A DNA stretch of 64,000 nt from Agrobacterium tumefaciens_K (GTDB taxonomy: Bacteria; Pseudomonadota; Alphaproteobacteria; Rhizobiales; Rhizobiaceae), in NCBI RefSeq assembly GCF_031801495.1, contig NZ_JAOEGC010000001.1, forward strand, positions 868,001-932,000, in the 5' to 3' direction. Position 1 is the stretch's first letter. Every line of letters begins with the position of its first letter. The notes beneath the pieces were generated by a model, which was given only the letters and a program-made list of their open reading frames with translations, ran no database searches and was not told where the DNA came from. A program made the translations under genes and the position numbers. Shown here piece after piece: positions 53,091-60,724 of the stretch.

Positions 53091-53981
53091 ATGGATCGTC
53101 TGAGAGTCGACAGTTTCGAACTGCGGACAGTGAGTATTGCTGATGTGCATCCCGACAAGCTGCATGCCTTGTCGATGACGGTCGGCTGGCGATACCACGC
53201 AAACGAATGGTGCTTTCTGCGCCAGTGCGGTCACGGTATTGCCGCGCTCGATGAAATCGACCGCGTTGTGGCAACCGCAATGGTGTTTCCATTCAGCGAT
53301 GGTTTTGCGACGCTCGGTATGGTTATCGTATCTCCCAGGTTGCAAGGACAAGGAGTTGCGCCGTGGCTGGTAAGGCAGCTTATCTGTGATTTTCCGGGCG
53401 CGACTTTCAGGTTGAATGCGACAGGAGTCGCCCGACGGGTTTTCCAGTCGCTTGGTTTCGCGGGCGAGGCGGAAGAAGTTCATCTGTATCGCGGCAAGGT
53501 GCGTCCCATGGCCGAGCCGACGGCATTCCCAAGGAAAAAACGGATCGAGCGCCTGTCAGCGGCAGACGTGCCCGCGGTGATCGACGCCGATTGTGACGCC
53601 TTCGGTGTCTCAAGGGCGGATGTCATGCGGCATCTTCTCGCCCGGAACGTTGGATACGGACTGTTCGAGGGGGCGCGTCTGAAGGCGTTTGCTATTCGCA
53701 GGGCCGCCGGGCGAGGTCATATCGTCGGCCCGGTGGTTGCGGAAAATACCGAGGACGCGGTAGCGGTCGTCAGGCGACATCTCGCCGATCTGCCGGACCA
53801 GTCTGTGCGTCTCGATACGCCATGCGACGAGGGGCCATTTACCGATTTTCTGGTTCAGTCCGGACTGGCTGTTTTCGAAACACTGACAACGATGGCAGGT
53901 CCCGCCCCGGTGACCGGCCGCTATGCCGACAGGTCAGGGCAAGTGAGAACATTCGCCCTGGTCGGGCCGTCTCTTGGCTGA
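53091..53981 (+). CDS. double-GNAT-domain acetyltransferase (copy 2)
   Basis: A 296-residue paralogue of the GNAT gene at 43055-43891. The N-terminal half has MVIVSPRLQGQGVAPWLV (motif A, acetyl-CoA loop) and the RRVFQSLGF motif B. The C-terminal half shares IVGPVVAENTEDA and VRLDTPCDEGPFTDFLVQSGL with copy 1. It is divergent from the ArgE-like operon and marks the outer edge of the catabolic region, just before the cobalamin riboswitch. The ATG is 14 bp after AGGGAGGAG, a long spacing, so a later start is conceivable. Confidence 0.83.
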   Translation: MDRLRVDSFELRTVSIADVHPDKLHALSMTVGWRYHANEWCFLRQCGHGIAALDEIDRVVATAMVFPFSDGFATLGMVIVSPRLQGQGVAPWLVRQLICDFPGATFRLNATGVARRVFQSLGFAGEAEEVHLYRGKVRPMAEPTAFPRKKRIERLSAADVPAVIDADCDAFGVSRADVMRHLLARNVGYGLFEGARLKAFAIRRAAGRGHIVGPVVAENTEDAVAVVRRHLADLPDQSVRLDTPCDEGPFTDFLVQSGLAVFETLTTMAGPAPVTGRYADRSGQVRTFALVGPSLG

Positions 53982-54089
53982 AAATCGCCATCGCGCGTCC
54001 GGGTATCAATCATGCCACCGTCAGGGCATTGACGCATGACGCGTTGCTGCGTATGTCAATTGTCGACGGTTCCCCAAGCTGAAAGGCGA

Positions 54090-54270
54090 GGGGATTAATA
54101 GGGAACATGGTGCGACGTCCTCGACGCCTCAATGCCATGGCTGCCCCCGCAACTGTAAGCGGATTACCGTCCATCCTCGTGGCGCCTCGTGCGTCATGCC
54201 ACTGCATCCTCACCGATGCGGGAAGGCAGGTGGGCGGTAGATATTCGTGAGCCAGGAGACCTGCCGTCAG
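54090..54270 (+). ncRNA. cobalamin (B12) riboswitch
   Basis: All core elements are present in order: the GGGAA...GGTG 5' segment (54101-54112), the CCCCCGCAACTGTAAGCGG block with the B12-box-type core (54143-54161), ATGCCACTG (54196-54204), GATGCGGGAAGGC (54215-54227) and the closing GAGCCAGGAGACCTGCC (54249-54265). It lies about 180 bp upstream of the ABC binding-protein gene at 54454 and should repress the following operon when adenosyl- or methylcobalamin is plentiful. A short antisense open frame across it is not believed. Confidence 0.95.
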
Positions 54271-54453
54271 GACAACGACCATCGTTACGGGCGGGGATGC
54301 CCGGAAGAGGAGCAGGCCATGATATTCTTTAGCGCGGATTCTCATTCCGTGTCTTGTTCTCCACCTTCAGGATCGTCGCTTGTCTGTCGCTCTGCGGTCT
54401 GACGCATTGCAGCTTTTCCATCACACGACGCACGTATTCTGACTGGAGAATTT

Positions 54454-55488
54454 ATGTTCGATTTCAAACGCCTGTCTCTTGGTGCGGGTCTTTTCGCATC
54501 GGTCCTTTCCGTTCTTTCCGTATCGCATGTGGCTTATGCTGCCGAAACCACCTATCCGCTGACCATCAACAATTGCGGTCGCGAGATCACTTTCAAGCAG
54601 ACGCCATCGCGCACGGTTTCGGTTGGGCAGAGCACCACGGAAGTGCTGTATCTGCTCGGTCTTGCCGACAAGGTTGCCGGTACGGCCCTGTGGATCGGTC
54701 CGGTTCTGAAGGGCTATGAAGACGCCAATGCCAGGGTGGAGCGTCTGGCCGACAACGACCCGAGCTTCGAAGCCGTGGTCGGCAAGAAGCCGGATCTGGT
54801 TACAACGCAGTTTCAGTGGCAGATTGGACCCGAAGGTGTCGTGGCCACGCCCGAGCAGTTCGAGGAGCTTGGCATTCCGGTCTATACGTCGCCTGCCGAT
54901 TGCATTGGCAAGGACAATGCTGGCGGTGGTGACGGCGTGCGAAATGAAGTCTTCACGATGGACCTGATCTATCAGGAAATCCGTGACCTTGCGGCGATCT
55001 TCAACGTTCAGGACAGGGGCGAGGAGGTCGTCAATGACCTGAAGAAGCGCGAGGAAGCGGCGCGTGCCAAGATCGCATCGTCAAACGGCAAGCTTTCCGC
55101 AGTGTTCTGGTTCTCGAGCGCCGAACTCGATATCGATCCCTATGTCGCGGGCCGGAAGGGAGCACCTGGCTACATCATGTCGGCGCTCGGTATCACCAAC
55201 GTCATCGAAAGCGATGAGGAATGGCCGACCGTTGGTTGGGAAACCGTTGCCAAGGCCAATCCGACGATCATCGTTGCTGGCAAAATGGACCGCCGTCGCT
55301 TCCCGGCCGACGATATTACCGTCAAGCGCGAGTTCCTTGGCAGCGATCCCGTCGCGAGCATCATGCCAGCGGTCAAGGAAGGACATGTGTTCGACATGGA
55401 CGCGCAGGCGATGAATCCGACAATCCGCACGATTGAAGGCATCGAAACACTGGCTGATGCGATAGCCGGCGCTGGCCTGTCAAAGTGA
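54454..55488 (+). CDS. periplasmic cobalamin/metal-chelate binding protein (BtuF/FecB family)
   Basis: A 344-residue class III binding protein with a signal peptide ending near AYA|A (residue 29). The motifs VSVGQSTTEVLYLLGLADKVAGTA, KKPDLVTT and WPTVGWETVAKANPTIIV are those of the BtuF/FepB/FhuD fold with a long backbone helix. It is larger than BtuF (266). The riboswitch upstream argues for a corrinoid ligand, but cobalt chelates or siderophore-like metallophores are possible. The Cys pair (NNCG, ADCIG) may form a disulfide. GGAG precedes the ATG; the permease start overlaps its stop. Confidence 0.9.
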   Translation: MFDFKRLSLGAGLFASVLSVLSVSHVAYAAETTYPLTINNCGREITFKQTPSRTVSVGQSTTEVLYLLGLADKVAGTALWIGPVLKGYEDANARVERLADNDPSFEAVVGKKPDLVTTQFQWQIGPEGVVATPEQFEELGIPVYTSPADCIGKDNAGGGDGVRNEVFTMDLIYQEIRDLAAIFNVQDRGEEVVNDLKKREEAARAKIASSNGKLSAVFWFSSAELDIDPYVAGRKGAPGYIMSALGITNVIESDEEWPTVGWETVAKANPTIIVAGKMDRRRFPADDITVKREFLGSDPVASIMPAVKEGHVFDMDAQAMNPTIRTIEGIETLADAIAGAGLSK

Positions 55489-56513
55489 GGGCTGGCCTTC
55501 TCAATCCGGTGAGAATGGGGGCGGTTGTCCTTGCCCTCATTCTGCTGGTGGCCGCTCTGATTGCAGGGGCCGCAATCGGCGAGACATCGATCCCATTCGA
55601 TGTCGTTGCCAAAACCATCGCCAATCGGGTTTTCAATGCGGGCTATCCGCTCGAGCCGCTGGATGAGGGTATTGTCTGGAGCTATCGGCTCAGCCGTGCA
55701 GTCGTTGGCGCCTGCTGCGGAGCCTCGCTGGCGCTTGCCGGTGCGGTGTTGCAATCGCTGCTTCGCAATCCTCTGGCCGATCCCTATATTCTCGGCATTT
55801 CTGCCGGCGCATCAACCGGTGCCGTCGCGGTCGCCCTGCTCGGGTTTGGCGCCGGGATGCTGACGATGCCGTTCGGTGCGTTGCTCGGCGCGCTTCTCGC
55901 TTTCACGCTTGTCAGCCTTCTGGCCGTCCGGGCCGGACATGGCAACAGCGCCATCATTCTGGCGGGTGTTGCTGGCTCGCAGCTCTTTAATGCCCTGACG
56001 TCCTTTGTCGTGACGAAATCCGCCAATGCCGAACAGGCGCGCGGCATCATGTTCTGGCTGCTTGGCAATCTCTCGGGCGTCCGCTGGCCGGATGTCTGGC
56101 TGGCGTTACCGGTCTGTATCGCGGGCCTTGGCGTCTGTCTGTGGTACGCCCGCGCACTTGATGCGTTTTCGTTCGGTGCCAATGCGGCCGCATCGCTCGG
56201 AGTTCGCGTTCGTGCCGTCTATGCGGTGCTGATCGGCGTGTCCGCGATCATGACGGCCGTCATGGTTTCGCTGGTGGGTTCCATCGGTTTCATCGGGCTC
56301 GTCATTCCGCATGCGGCCCGCATGTTCGTTGGCGTACGCCACGCCACCCTCCTGCCGGTAACGGCACTGACGGGAGCCATCTTCATGATCGTCGCCGATA
56401 TCCTGTCGCGTGTCGTCATTCCCGGACAGGTGCTGCCGATCGGCGTCATCACCGCCCTGTTCGGCGCACCCGCCTTCGCCTTCCTTCTGGGCCGCAAGAG
56501 GGTTGGCCGATGA
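55485..56513 (+). CDS. FecCD/BtuC-family ABC permease (B12-controlled system)
   Basis: A 342-residue permease with about ten membrane helices. The family motifs are RLSRAVVGACCGASLALAGAVLQSLLRNPLADPYILGISAGAS and the coupling segment VGSIGFIGLVIPHAAR, followed by ILSRVVIPGQVLPIGVITALFGAPAF. It works as a dimer to import the ligand of the preceding binding protein. The GTG start overlaps the upstream stop (GTGA), and its own stop overlaps the ATPase start (ATGA), indicating translational coupling. Confidence 0.94.
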   Translation: MRAGLLNPVRMGAVVLALILLVAALIAGAAIGETSIPFDVVAKTIANRVFNAGYPLEPLDEGIVWSYRLSRAVVGACCGASLALAGAVLQSLLRNPLADPYILGISAGASTGAVAVALLGFGAGMLTMPFGALLGALLAFTLVSLLAVRAGHGNSAIILAGVAGSQLFNALTSFVVTKSANAEQARGIMFWLLGNLSGVRWPDVWLALPVCIAGLGVCLWYARALDAFSFGANAAASLGVRVRAVYAVLIGVSAIMTAVMVSLVGSIGFIGLVIPHAARMFVGVRHATLLPVTALTGAIFMIVADILSRVVIPGQVLPIGVITALFGAPAFAFLLGRKRVGR

Positions 56514-57310
56514 ACCTGTCCGCAAATGACCTGCACTGGAGTGCGGGCGATCTGGAGATCGTTCGCGGTGTCTCGTTCGAGGTGCGACCCGGCGAATTTC
56601 TCGGGGTCATCGGGCCGAACGGTTCCGGCAAGAGCACCCTTTTGTCAATGCTGGCGGGAATACGTCGCCCGCGCCGGGGTAATGTCATGCTGGAAGGGCG
56701 GCCTCTGCTGTCGTTTGGACGGCGTGAACTCGCCCGCAGACTGGCGCTTGTCGAGCAACAGGCCGAAACCACGGAACGCATCACGGCCCGTCAGGCGGTC
56801 GAACTCGGCCGCACGCCCTATCTCGGCCCGCTTTCTGGCTGGTCCGAAAAAGATGATGCCATTGTGGATGCGGCGCTTGTCGACGTCGATATGGCGGACA
56901 AGGCGGAGCGGAGCTGGCATCACCTGTCCGGCGGCGAGCGTCAGCGGCTGCATATTGCGCGCGCACTGGCGCAGGGGTCGCGGATATTGCTTCTGGACGA
57001 ACCTACCAATCACCTCGATATCGGCCATCAGATCGGCCTGCTCGATCTGGTAAAAAAGCAGGGGCTGACGGTGGTGGCGGCATTGCACGATCTCAACCAT
57101 GCGGCGATGTTCTGCGACCGGATCGCGGTCATGGACAAGGGCGAAATCGTCGCTCTCGGATCGCCTCACGAGGTTCTCACGCCCTTGCGTATCGGTGCCG
57201 TGTTTGGTGTGGAAGCTGCCGTGACGACGGACGAAGGCGGCTTCTGTCACATCCGCTTCCTGCCTGCTCACAGGCGGGCGGTGTCTCCGAAAAAGGTATC
57301 GATGAAATGA
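56510..57310 (+). CDS. FecE/BtuD-family ABC ATPase (B12-controlled system)
   Basis: A 266-residue ATPase. Walker A is GPNGSGKST (about 37-45), the signature HLSGGERQRLHIARAL lies near 137-152, Walker B is ILLLDEPTNHLD and the switch histidine is in ALHDLNHA. It completes the importer with the two upstream genes. The C-terminal 40 residues (EGGFCHIRFLPAHRRA) form a small regulatory tail. A pseudoazurin gene starts inside its last codons. Confidence 0.94.
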   Translation: MNLSANDLHWSAGDLEIVRGVSFEVRPGEFLGVIGPNGSGKSTLLSMLAGIRRPRRGNVMLEGRPLLSFGRRELARRLALVEQQAETTERITARQAVELGRTPYLGPLSGWSEKDDAIVDAALVDVDMADKAERSWHHLSGGERQRLHIARALAQGSRILLLDEPTNHLDIGHQIGLLDLVKKQGLTVVAALHDLNHAAMFCDRIAVMDKGEIVALGSPHEVLTPLRIGAVFGVEAAVTTDEGGFCHIRFLPAHRRAVSPKKVSMK

Positions 57311-57756
57311 TGAAAGTTATTGGGTTGGCGTTTTGCGTCGCGACGGGTTTTTCGCTGCAGGCGGTGGCGGAGACGTTTGAAGTCAGGATGCTCAATCGCG
57401 GTGAAAAGGGTTCGATGGTGTTCGAACCGGATTTTCTGGAAATCGCGCCCGGTGACACGGTGCGTTTCGTACCGACCCACAAGAGTCACAACGCCGCGAC
57501 GATTGACGGCATGGTTCCAGAGGGTGTCGAGGGTTTCAAGAGCAGGATCAACGATGAATTCGAGACGGCCTTTGACGTGCCGGGATTCTACGGGATCAAA
57601 TGCTCGCCGCATTACGGCATGGGCATGGTTATGCTCATAAGGGTCGGCGACGCGAAGTTGCCGGAGAGCTACAAGTCCATCAATGTGCCCGGCCGAGCAA
57701 AGCCCAGAATGGAAGCCCTGTTTGAGAAGGCGACGGAAGGGGAGGCTGCGAGGTGA
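57307..57756 (+). CDS. pseudoazurin (type 1 blue copper protein)
   Basis: A 149-residue precursor with a signal peptide ending near AVA|E (residue 21). The mature protein matches pseudoazurin along its length (FEVRMLNRGEKGSMVFEPDF, PEGVEGFKSRINDE). All type 1 copper ligands are present: His61, Cys99, His102 and Met107 (CSPHYGMGM), with the normal spacing. Pseudoazurin carries single electrons in the periplasm, usually to copper nitrite reductase. No nir or nos gene is nearby. The gene overlaps the ABC ATPase stop and the methyltransferase start, so it is firmly part of the B12-riboswitch operon. Confidence 0.93.
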   Translation: MMKVIGLAFCVATGFSLQAVAETFEVRMLNRGEKGSMVFEPDFLEIAPGDTVRFVPTHKSHNAATIDGMVPEGVEGFKSRINDEFETAFDVPGFYGIKCSPHYGMGMVMLIRVGDAKLPESYKSINVPGRAKPRMEALFEKATEGEAAR

Positions 57757-58535
57757 ACCAGATGTTCGGTGCCAATCACGGTTTGAAGGAAGAAATCCGC
57801 GAATATTGGTCGGAGCGTTCAAAGACCTTTGATCTGGCGTTCGGGCATCGTATTCCAGCAGGCCCGGAACTCGACGCATGGGCGTCGGCCGTGAAGCAGC
57901 ATCTGGGTGAAAGGCCGTTGCGTATTCTGGAACTTGCATGCGGTACAGGCGAGGTGACGAATGTGCTTTTGTCTCTCGGCCATGATGTGACGGCGCTCGA
58001 TTTTTCCGAGGACATGCTCGCCGTCGCGAAACGCAAGCATGCGGGGAATCCGAAAGCCCGCTTTGTTCTGGCCGATGCGGAAAACACGATGGAGCCGGAT
58101 GGGGAGTATGATGCCGTTGTCTGCCGTCACCTCGTCTGGACGCTGCCCGACGCGCTACACGCTCTTGCAGACTGGCATCGTGTTCTGAAACCGGGCGGCA
58201 AGCTTCTGGTTTTTGATGGGGACTGGGCAAAGCCTGCACCGATCGGCCATCTGGCGCTCTTTTTCATCGGCGTGCTGGACCGTATGGTTGGCAAGGATCG
58301 TCACTATGACGGTGCCTTGAGTGACCGGCATCGGAACATCATGCAGCAATTGCCATTTGGCGATGGGCTGACCGTTGAAAAACTCATGCCATTGGTGGAT
58401 GCGGCCGGATTCGTAGGTGTGGCGACCACATCTCATCGCCCCATTGCCGTGGCTCAACGCAAGACGGCGGACTTGCGCAACAGTTTGCGAACTCTTGTCT
58501 ATCGCCGCTTCATTCTGTCATGCCAGAAGGCGTGA
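57753..58535 (+). CDS. class I SAM-dependent methyltransferase (copy 1, B12-controlled operon)
   Basis: A 260-residue Rossmann-fold methyltransferase. Motif I is ILELACGTGEVTNVLLSLG (about 59-77), the acidic loop is TALDFSEDML, the post-I motif DAENTMEPDGEYDAVVCRH and the RVLKPGGKLLVFDGDW segment are clear. The start is a GTG overlapping the pseudoazurin stop. It is a paralogue of the next gene: both begin with (K/R)EEI(R/K).YWS.R...FDL and share AEHT/AENTMEPD and RHLVWTL. The substrate is unknown; modification of a metal chelate or a corrinoid-related compound is a guess from the operon. Confidence 0.88.
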   Translation: MNQMFGANHGLKEEIREYWSERSKTFDLAFGHRIPAGPELDAWASAVKQHLGERPLRILELACGTGEVTNVLLSLGHDVTALDFSEDMLAVAKRKHAGNPKARFVLADAENTMEPDGEYDAVVCRHLVWTLPDALHALADWHRVLKPGGKLLVFDGDWAKPAPIGHLALFFIGVLDRMVGKDRHYDGALSDRHRNIMQQLPFGDGLTVEKLMPLVDAAGFVGVATTSHRPIAVAQRKTADLRNSLRTLVYRRFILSCQKA

Positions 58536-58559
58536 CAGAATGCTTTACTTGATCCCTGT

Positions 58560-59384
58560 TCAATTGTTTTTAGGGATGTTCGGTTTTACTGCAACAACGG
58601 CGTAACGGTGTTGTAGGCCGCGCAGTATGCCTTTGAAGAAACTGAAGTTTTTCGCCTGTGCCCGATGGATCGCCCTCAGGTCCTGATCCGTGGATACAGG
58701 CTCGAAACCGGTTTCCCGCAGCAGAGAGGCAACCGCATCCGCTCTTGCGCCCTTCGCAAAATAGACACGTGAAAGAATGCTGTTGAAGGTATCGGCGGTG
58801 TCCGCCGGCCGGTGCGGCTGTTCGGACTTTATCAACCCGGCCCGCTCCAGATAGCTGGCGATTTTCTTTACCAGTTTTTCACGGATGCCGGTGTTGACGA
58901 AATCGCCATCGATGACGAGAAGACGACCGCCCGGTTTCAGCACGCGAAACCATTCGGCGAAACTGGCCTTCGGGTCCACAAGCGTCCAAACCAGATGGCG
59001 GGTGATGATGACGTCGACGCTTTCGTCCGGCTCCATCGTGTGCTCGGCGTCGCCAACGAAAAAGCGGATGCTGCGACCGTTTCGTTTGGCCTTTGCTCGT
59101 GCCAGTTGCAACATGTCCTCCGACCAGTCCATGCCGGTAACATGGTAGCCGAGGTCATCCATCAGGTGAGAGATCACGCCGGTGCCGCTGGCAAGGTCGA
59201 GCGCCGTTCGGCCATCGCCCTTGCCGAGATGTTTGACAATCAGGTCATGCCACGCTTTCCGCTCCTTTTCGGAAAAAATCTCATGGCCCGGGGACAGATC
59301 GAAGGTCGCCGCGCGGCTGGACCAGTAAGCTTTTATCTCGTCCCGCAGACTATCGTTTTTTCCGTACCGAAGAAGTTCATTCAT
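58560..59384 (-). CDS. class I SAM-dependent methyltransferase (copy 2, next to iron-box operon)
   Basis: A 274-residue paralogue of the facing methyltransferase. Motif I is ALDLASGTGVISHLMDDLG, the acidic loop TGMDWSEDMLQLA, then DAEHTMEPDESVD, RHLVWTLVDP and FRVLKPGGRLLVIDGDF. It has about 15 extra residues in the substrate-binding lid (VYFAKGARADAVASLL). It is divergent from the two-binding-protein iron-type transporter across only 109 bp carrying ICE- and IRO-like boxes, so both directions may respond to iron. The two copies are convergent, 24 bp apart. Confidence 0.88.
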   Translation of the reverse strand: MNELLRYGKNDSLRDEIKAYWSSRAATFDLSPGHEIFSEKERKAWHDLIVKHLGKGDGRTALDLASGTGVISHLMDDLGYHVTGMDWSEDMLQLARAKAKRNGRSIRFFVGDAEHTMEPDESVDVIITRHLVWTLVDPKASFAEWFRVLKPGGRLLVIDGDFVNTGIREKLVKKIASYLERAGLIKSEQPHRPADTADTFNSILSRVYFAKGARADAVASLLRETGFEPVSTDQDLRAIHRAQAKNFSFFKGILRGLQHRYAVVAVKPNIPKNN

Positions 59385-59405
59385 TTTTCACGCTCACTCA
59401 GACAG

Positions 59406-59422
59406 TTCAGAATGGTTCTAAA
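59406..59422. promoter_or_regulatory. ICE-like (Irr) iron-control element
   Basis: TTCAGAATGGTTCTAAA differs by one base from the rhizobial ICE consensus TTTAGAA-N3-TTCTAAA bound by the iron-response regulator Irr. It lies between the divergent methyltransferase and binding-protein genes, 11 bp upstream of an IRO-like box. Confidence 0.55.
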
Positions 59423-59432
59423 ACATAATTGT

Positions 59433-59447
59433 TGACTGTGATAGTCA
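59433..59447. promoter_or_regulatory. IRO-like (RirA) box overlapping a -35-like hexamer
   Basis: TGACTGTGATAGTCA is a TGA-N9-TCA palindrome, the form of the rhizobial iron-responsive operator bound by RirA. It overlaps TTGACT (59432-59437), a good -35 hexamer, with an AT-rich -10 region (TAATAA, 59453-59458) downstream toward the binding-protein gene at 59494. Confidence 0.65.
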
Positions 59448-59493
59448 TAAAATAATAAAGGCGCGCTCAGTCATAACAGGAGAGTATGATCCG

Positions 59494-60627
59494 ATGCGCA
59501 CACCAGCAAAATTTGCTGCGCTTACCCTAGGCCTCCTCGTTTCATCCGTCTGGCCGGCATTTGCCGAAAAAGTCACCGTCAAGGATGTGACGGGTCGCGA
59601 TGTCGAGGTCAATGTTCCCGTTTCCCACGTCATTCTCGGCGAAGGTCGTCAGATCTACTTTCTGGCCGCGCTCGACAAGAGCAATCCTTTCCAGCATGTC
59701 GTCGGCTGGCGCGACGATCTGGCGAAGGCTGATCCGGAAACCTATGACGCTTATCTCGCGAAGTACCCTGATATCGCCAAGCTGCCGACATTCGGCGGCA
59801 TGAAGGATGGCACGTTCGACATCGAACAGGCCGTGGCGCTGAAGCCTGACGTCATCCTGATGAACATCGATGCCAAGACGGCGACGGAAGAAGCCGGTTA
59901 CATCGAAAAGCTCGGTAAGGTCGGCATTCCGCTGGTTTATGTCGATTTCCGTGAAAAGCCGATGGAAAACACCGAGCCGAGCATGCGCCTCATGGGCAAG
60001 CTGATGGGCAAGGAAGATATCGCCGAGGACTTCATCAAGTTCCGTGCAGATTCCATTGCCCGTGTGACCGACACGCTGAAAAAAGCCGATCCCAAGAAGC
60101 CGGTTGTCTTCGTTGAACGCGCCGGCGGTTACTCCGACGATTGCTGCATGTCATTCGGTAACGAGAACTTCGGCAAGATGGTCGAACTCGCTGGTGGCAC
60201 GAACATGGCGAAAGACATCATTCCCGGAACGTTCGGCACGGTGAACCCGGAGCAGATCATCGCGTCCAACCCGGAGCAGATCATTGTCACCGGTGGTAAC
60301 TGGAATGGCTACGTTCCGGGCGGCAACTGGGTTGGCGTTGGTTATGGCGCGGACGTGAAGGAAGCGCATCGCAAGCTGGAAAACCTGACGAAGCGACCGG
60401 CCTTCACAGGCGTTCAGGCGGTCAAGGATGGTAACGTCCATGCCATCTGGCACCAGTTCTACAACAACCCGTATCAGTTCGTGGCAATTCAGGAAATCGC
60501 CAAGTGGCTGCACCCTGACCTGTTCAAGGAGCTCGATCCCGAAGCGACGTTCAAGGAACTGCATGCCCGCTTCCTGCCTCTGGATTATAAGCCGGGTTAC
60601 TTCGTATCGCTGAAGGGCGATCAGTAA
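59494..60627 (+). CDS. iron/metal-chelate ABC binding protein with Cys-Cys motif (copy 1)
   Basis: A 377-residue class III (FecB/TroA-like) binding protein with a signal peptide ending near AFA|E (residue 24). It has VTVKDVTGRDVEV, a long central helix, KPDVILMN and IIASNPEQIIVTGGNW. Uncommon features are a vicinal Cys-Cys in DDCCMSFGNENFG (near residue 215) and a long C-terminal tail (HQFYNNPYQF, LPLDYKPGYFVSL) not seen in BtuF. GGAGAG precedes the ATG. Iron-type boxes upstream point to ferric-chelate or haem-like uptake. The next gene is its paralogue. Confidence 0.9.
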   Translation: MRTPAKFAALTLGLLVSSVWPAFAEKVTVKDVTGRDVEVNVPVSHVILGEGRQIYFLAALDKSNPFQHVVGWRDDLAKADPETYDAYLAKYPDIAKLPTFGGMKDGTFDIEQAVALKPDVILMNIDAKTATEEAGYIEKLGKVGIPLVYVDFREKPMENTEPSMRLMGKLMGKEDIAEDFIKFRADSIARVTDTLKKADPKKPVVFVERAGGYSDDCCMSFGNENFGKMVELAGGTNMAKDIIPGTFGTVNPEQIIASNPEQIIVTGGNWNGYVPGGNWVGVGYGADVKEAHRKLENLTKRPAFTGVQAVKDGNVHAIWHQFYNNPYQFVAIQEIAKWLHPDLFKELDPEATFKELHARFLPLDYKPGYFVSLKGDQ

Positions 60628-60668
60628 AAGACGATTGGCGGCATACGGGGAACCTGCCCCTGAGCAAT

Positions 60669-60696
60669 GGATGAAGCCGCTCGCGCGGCTTCATCC
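60669..60696 (+). repeat. 12-bp perfect hairpin between the two Cys-Cys binding-protein genes
   Basis: GGATGAAGCCGC (60669-60680) pairs without mismatch with GCGGCTTCATCC (60685-60696) around a TCGC loop, 42 bp after the first stop and 28 bp before the next start. Only TTTCC follows, so partial attenuation or 3'-end protection is more likely than full termination. Confidence 0.75.
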
Positions 60697-60724
60697 TTTC
60701 CGTTTAGAACCAAAAGGATTTCCA

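Noticed and set aside
54010..54345. 111-codon open frame on the minus strand
   Set aside because: It runs antisense through the cobalamin riboswitch, has no ribosome site of note, and its sequence is explained by the conserved RNA elements.
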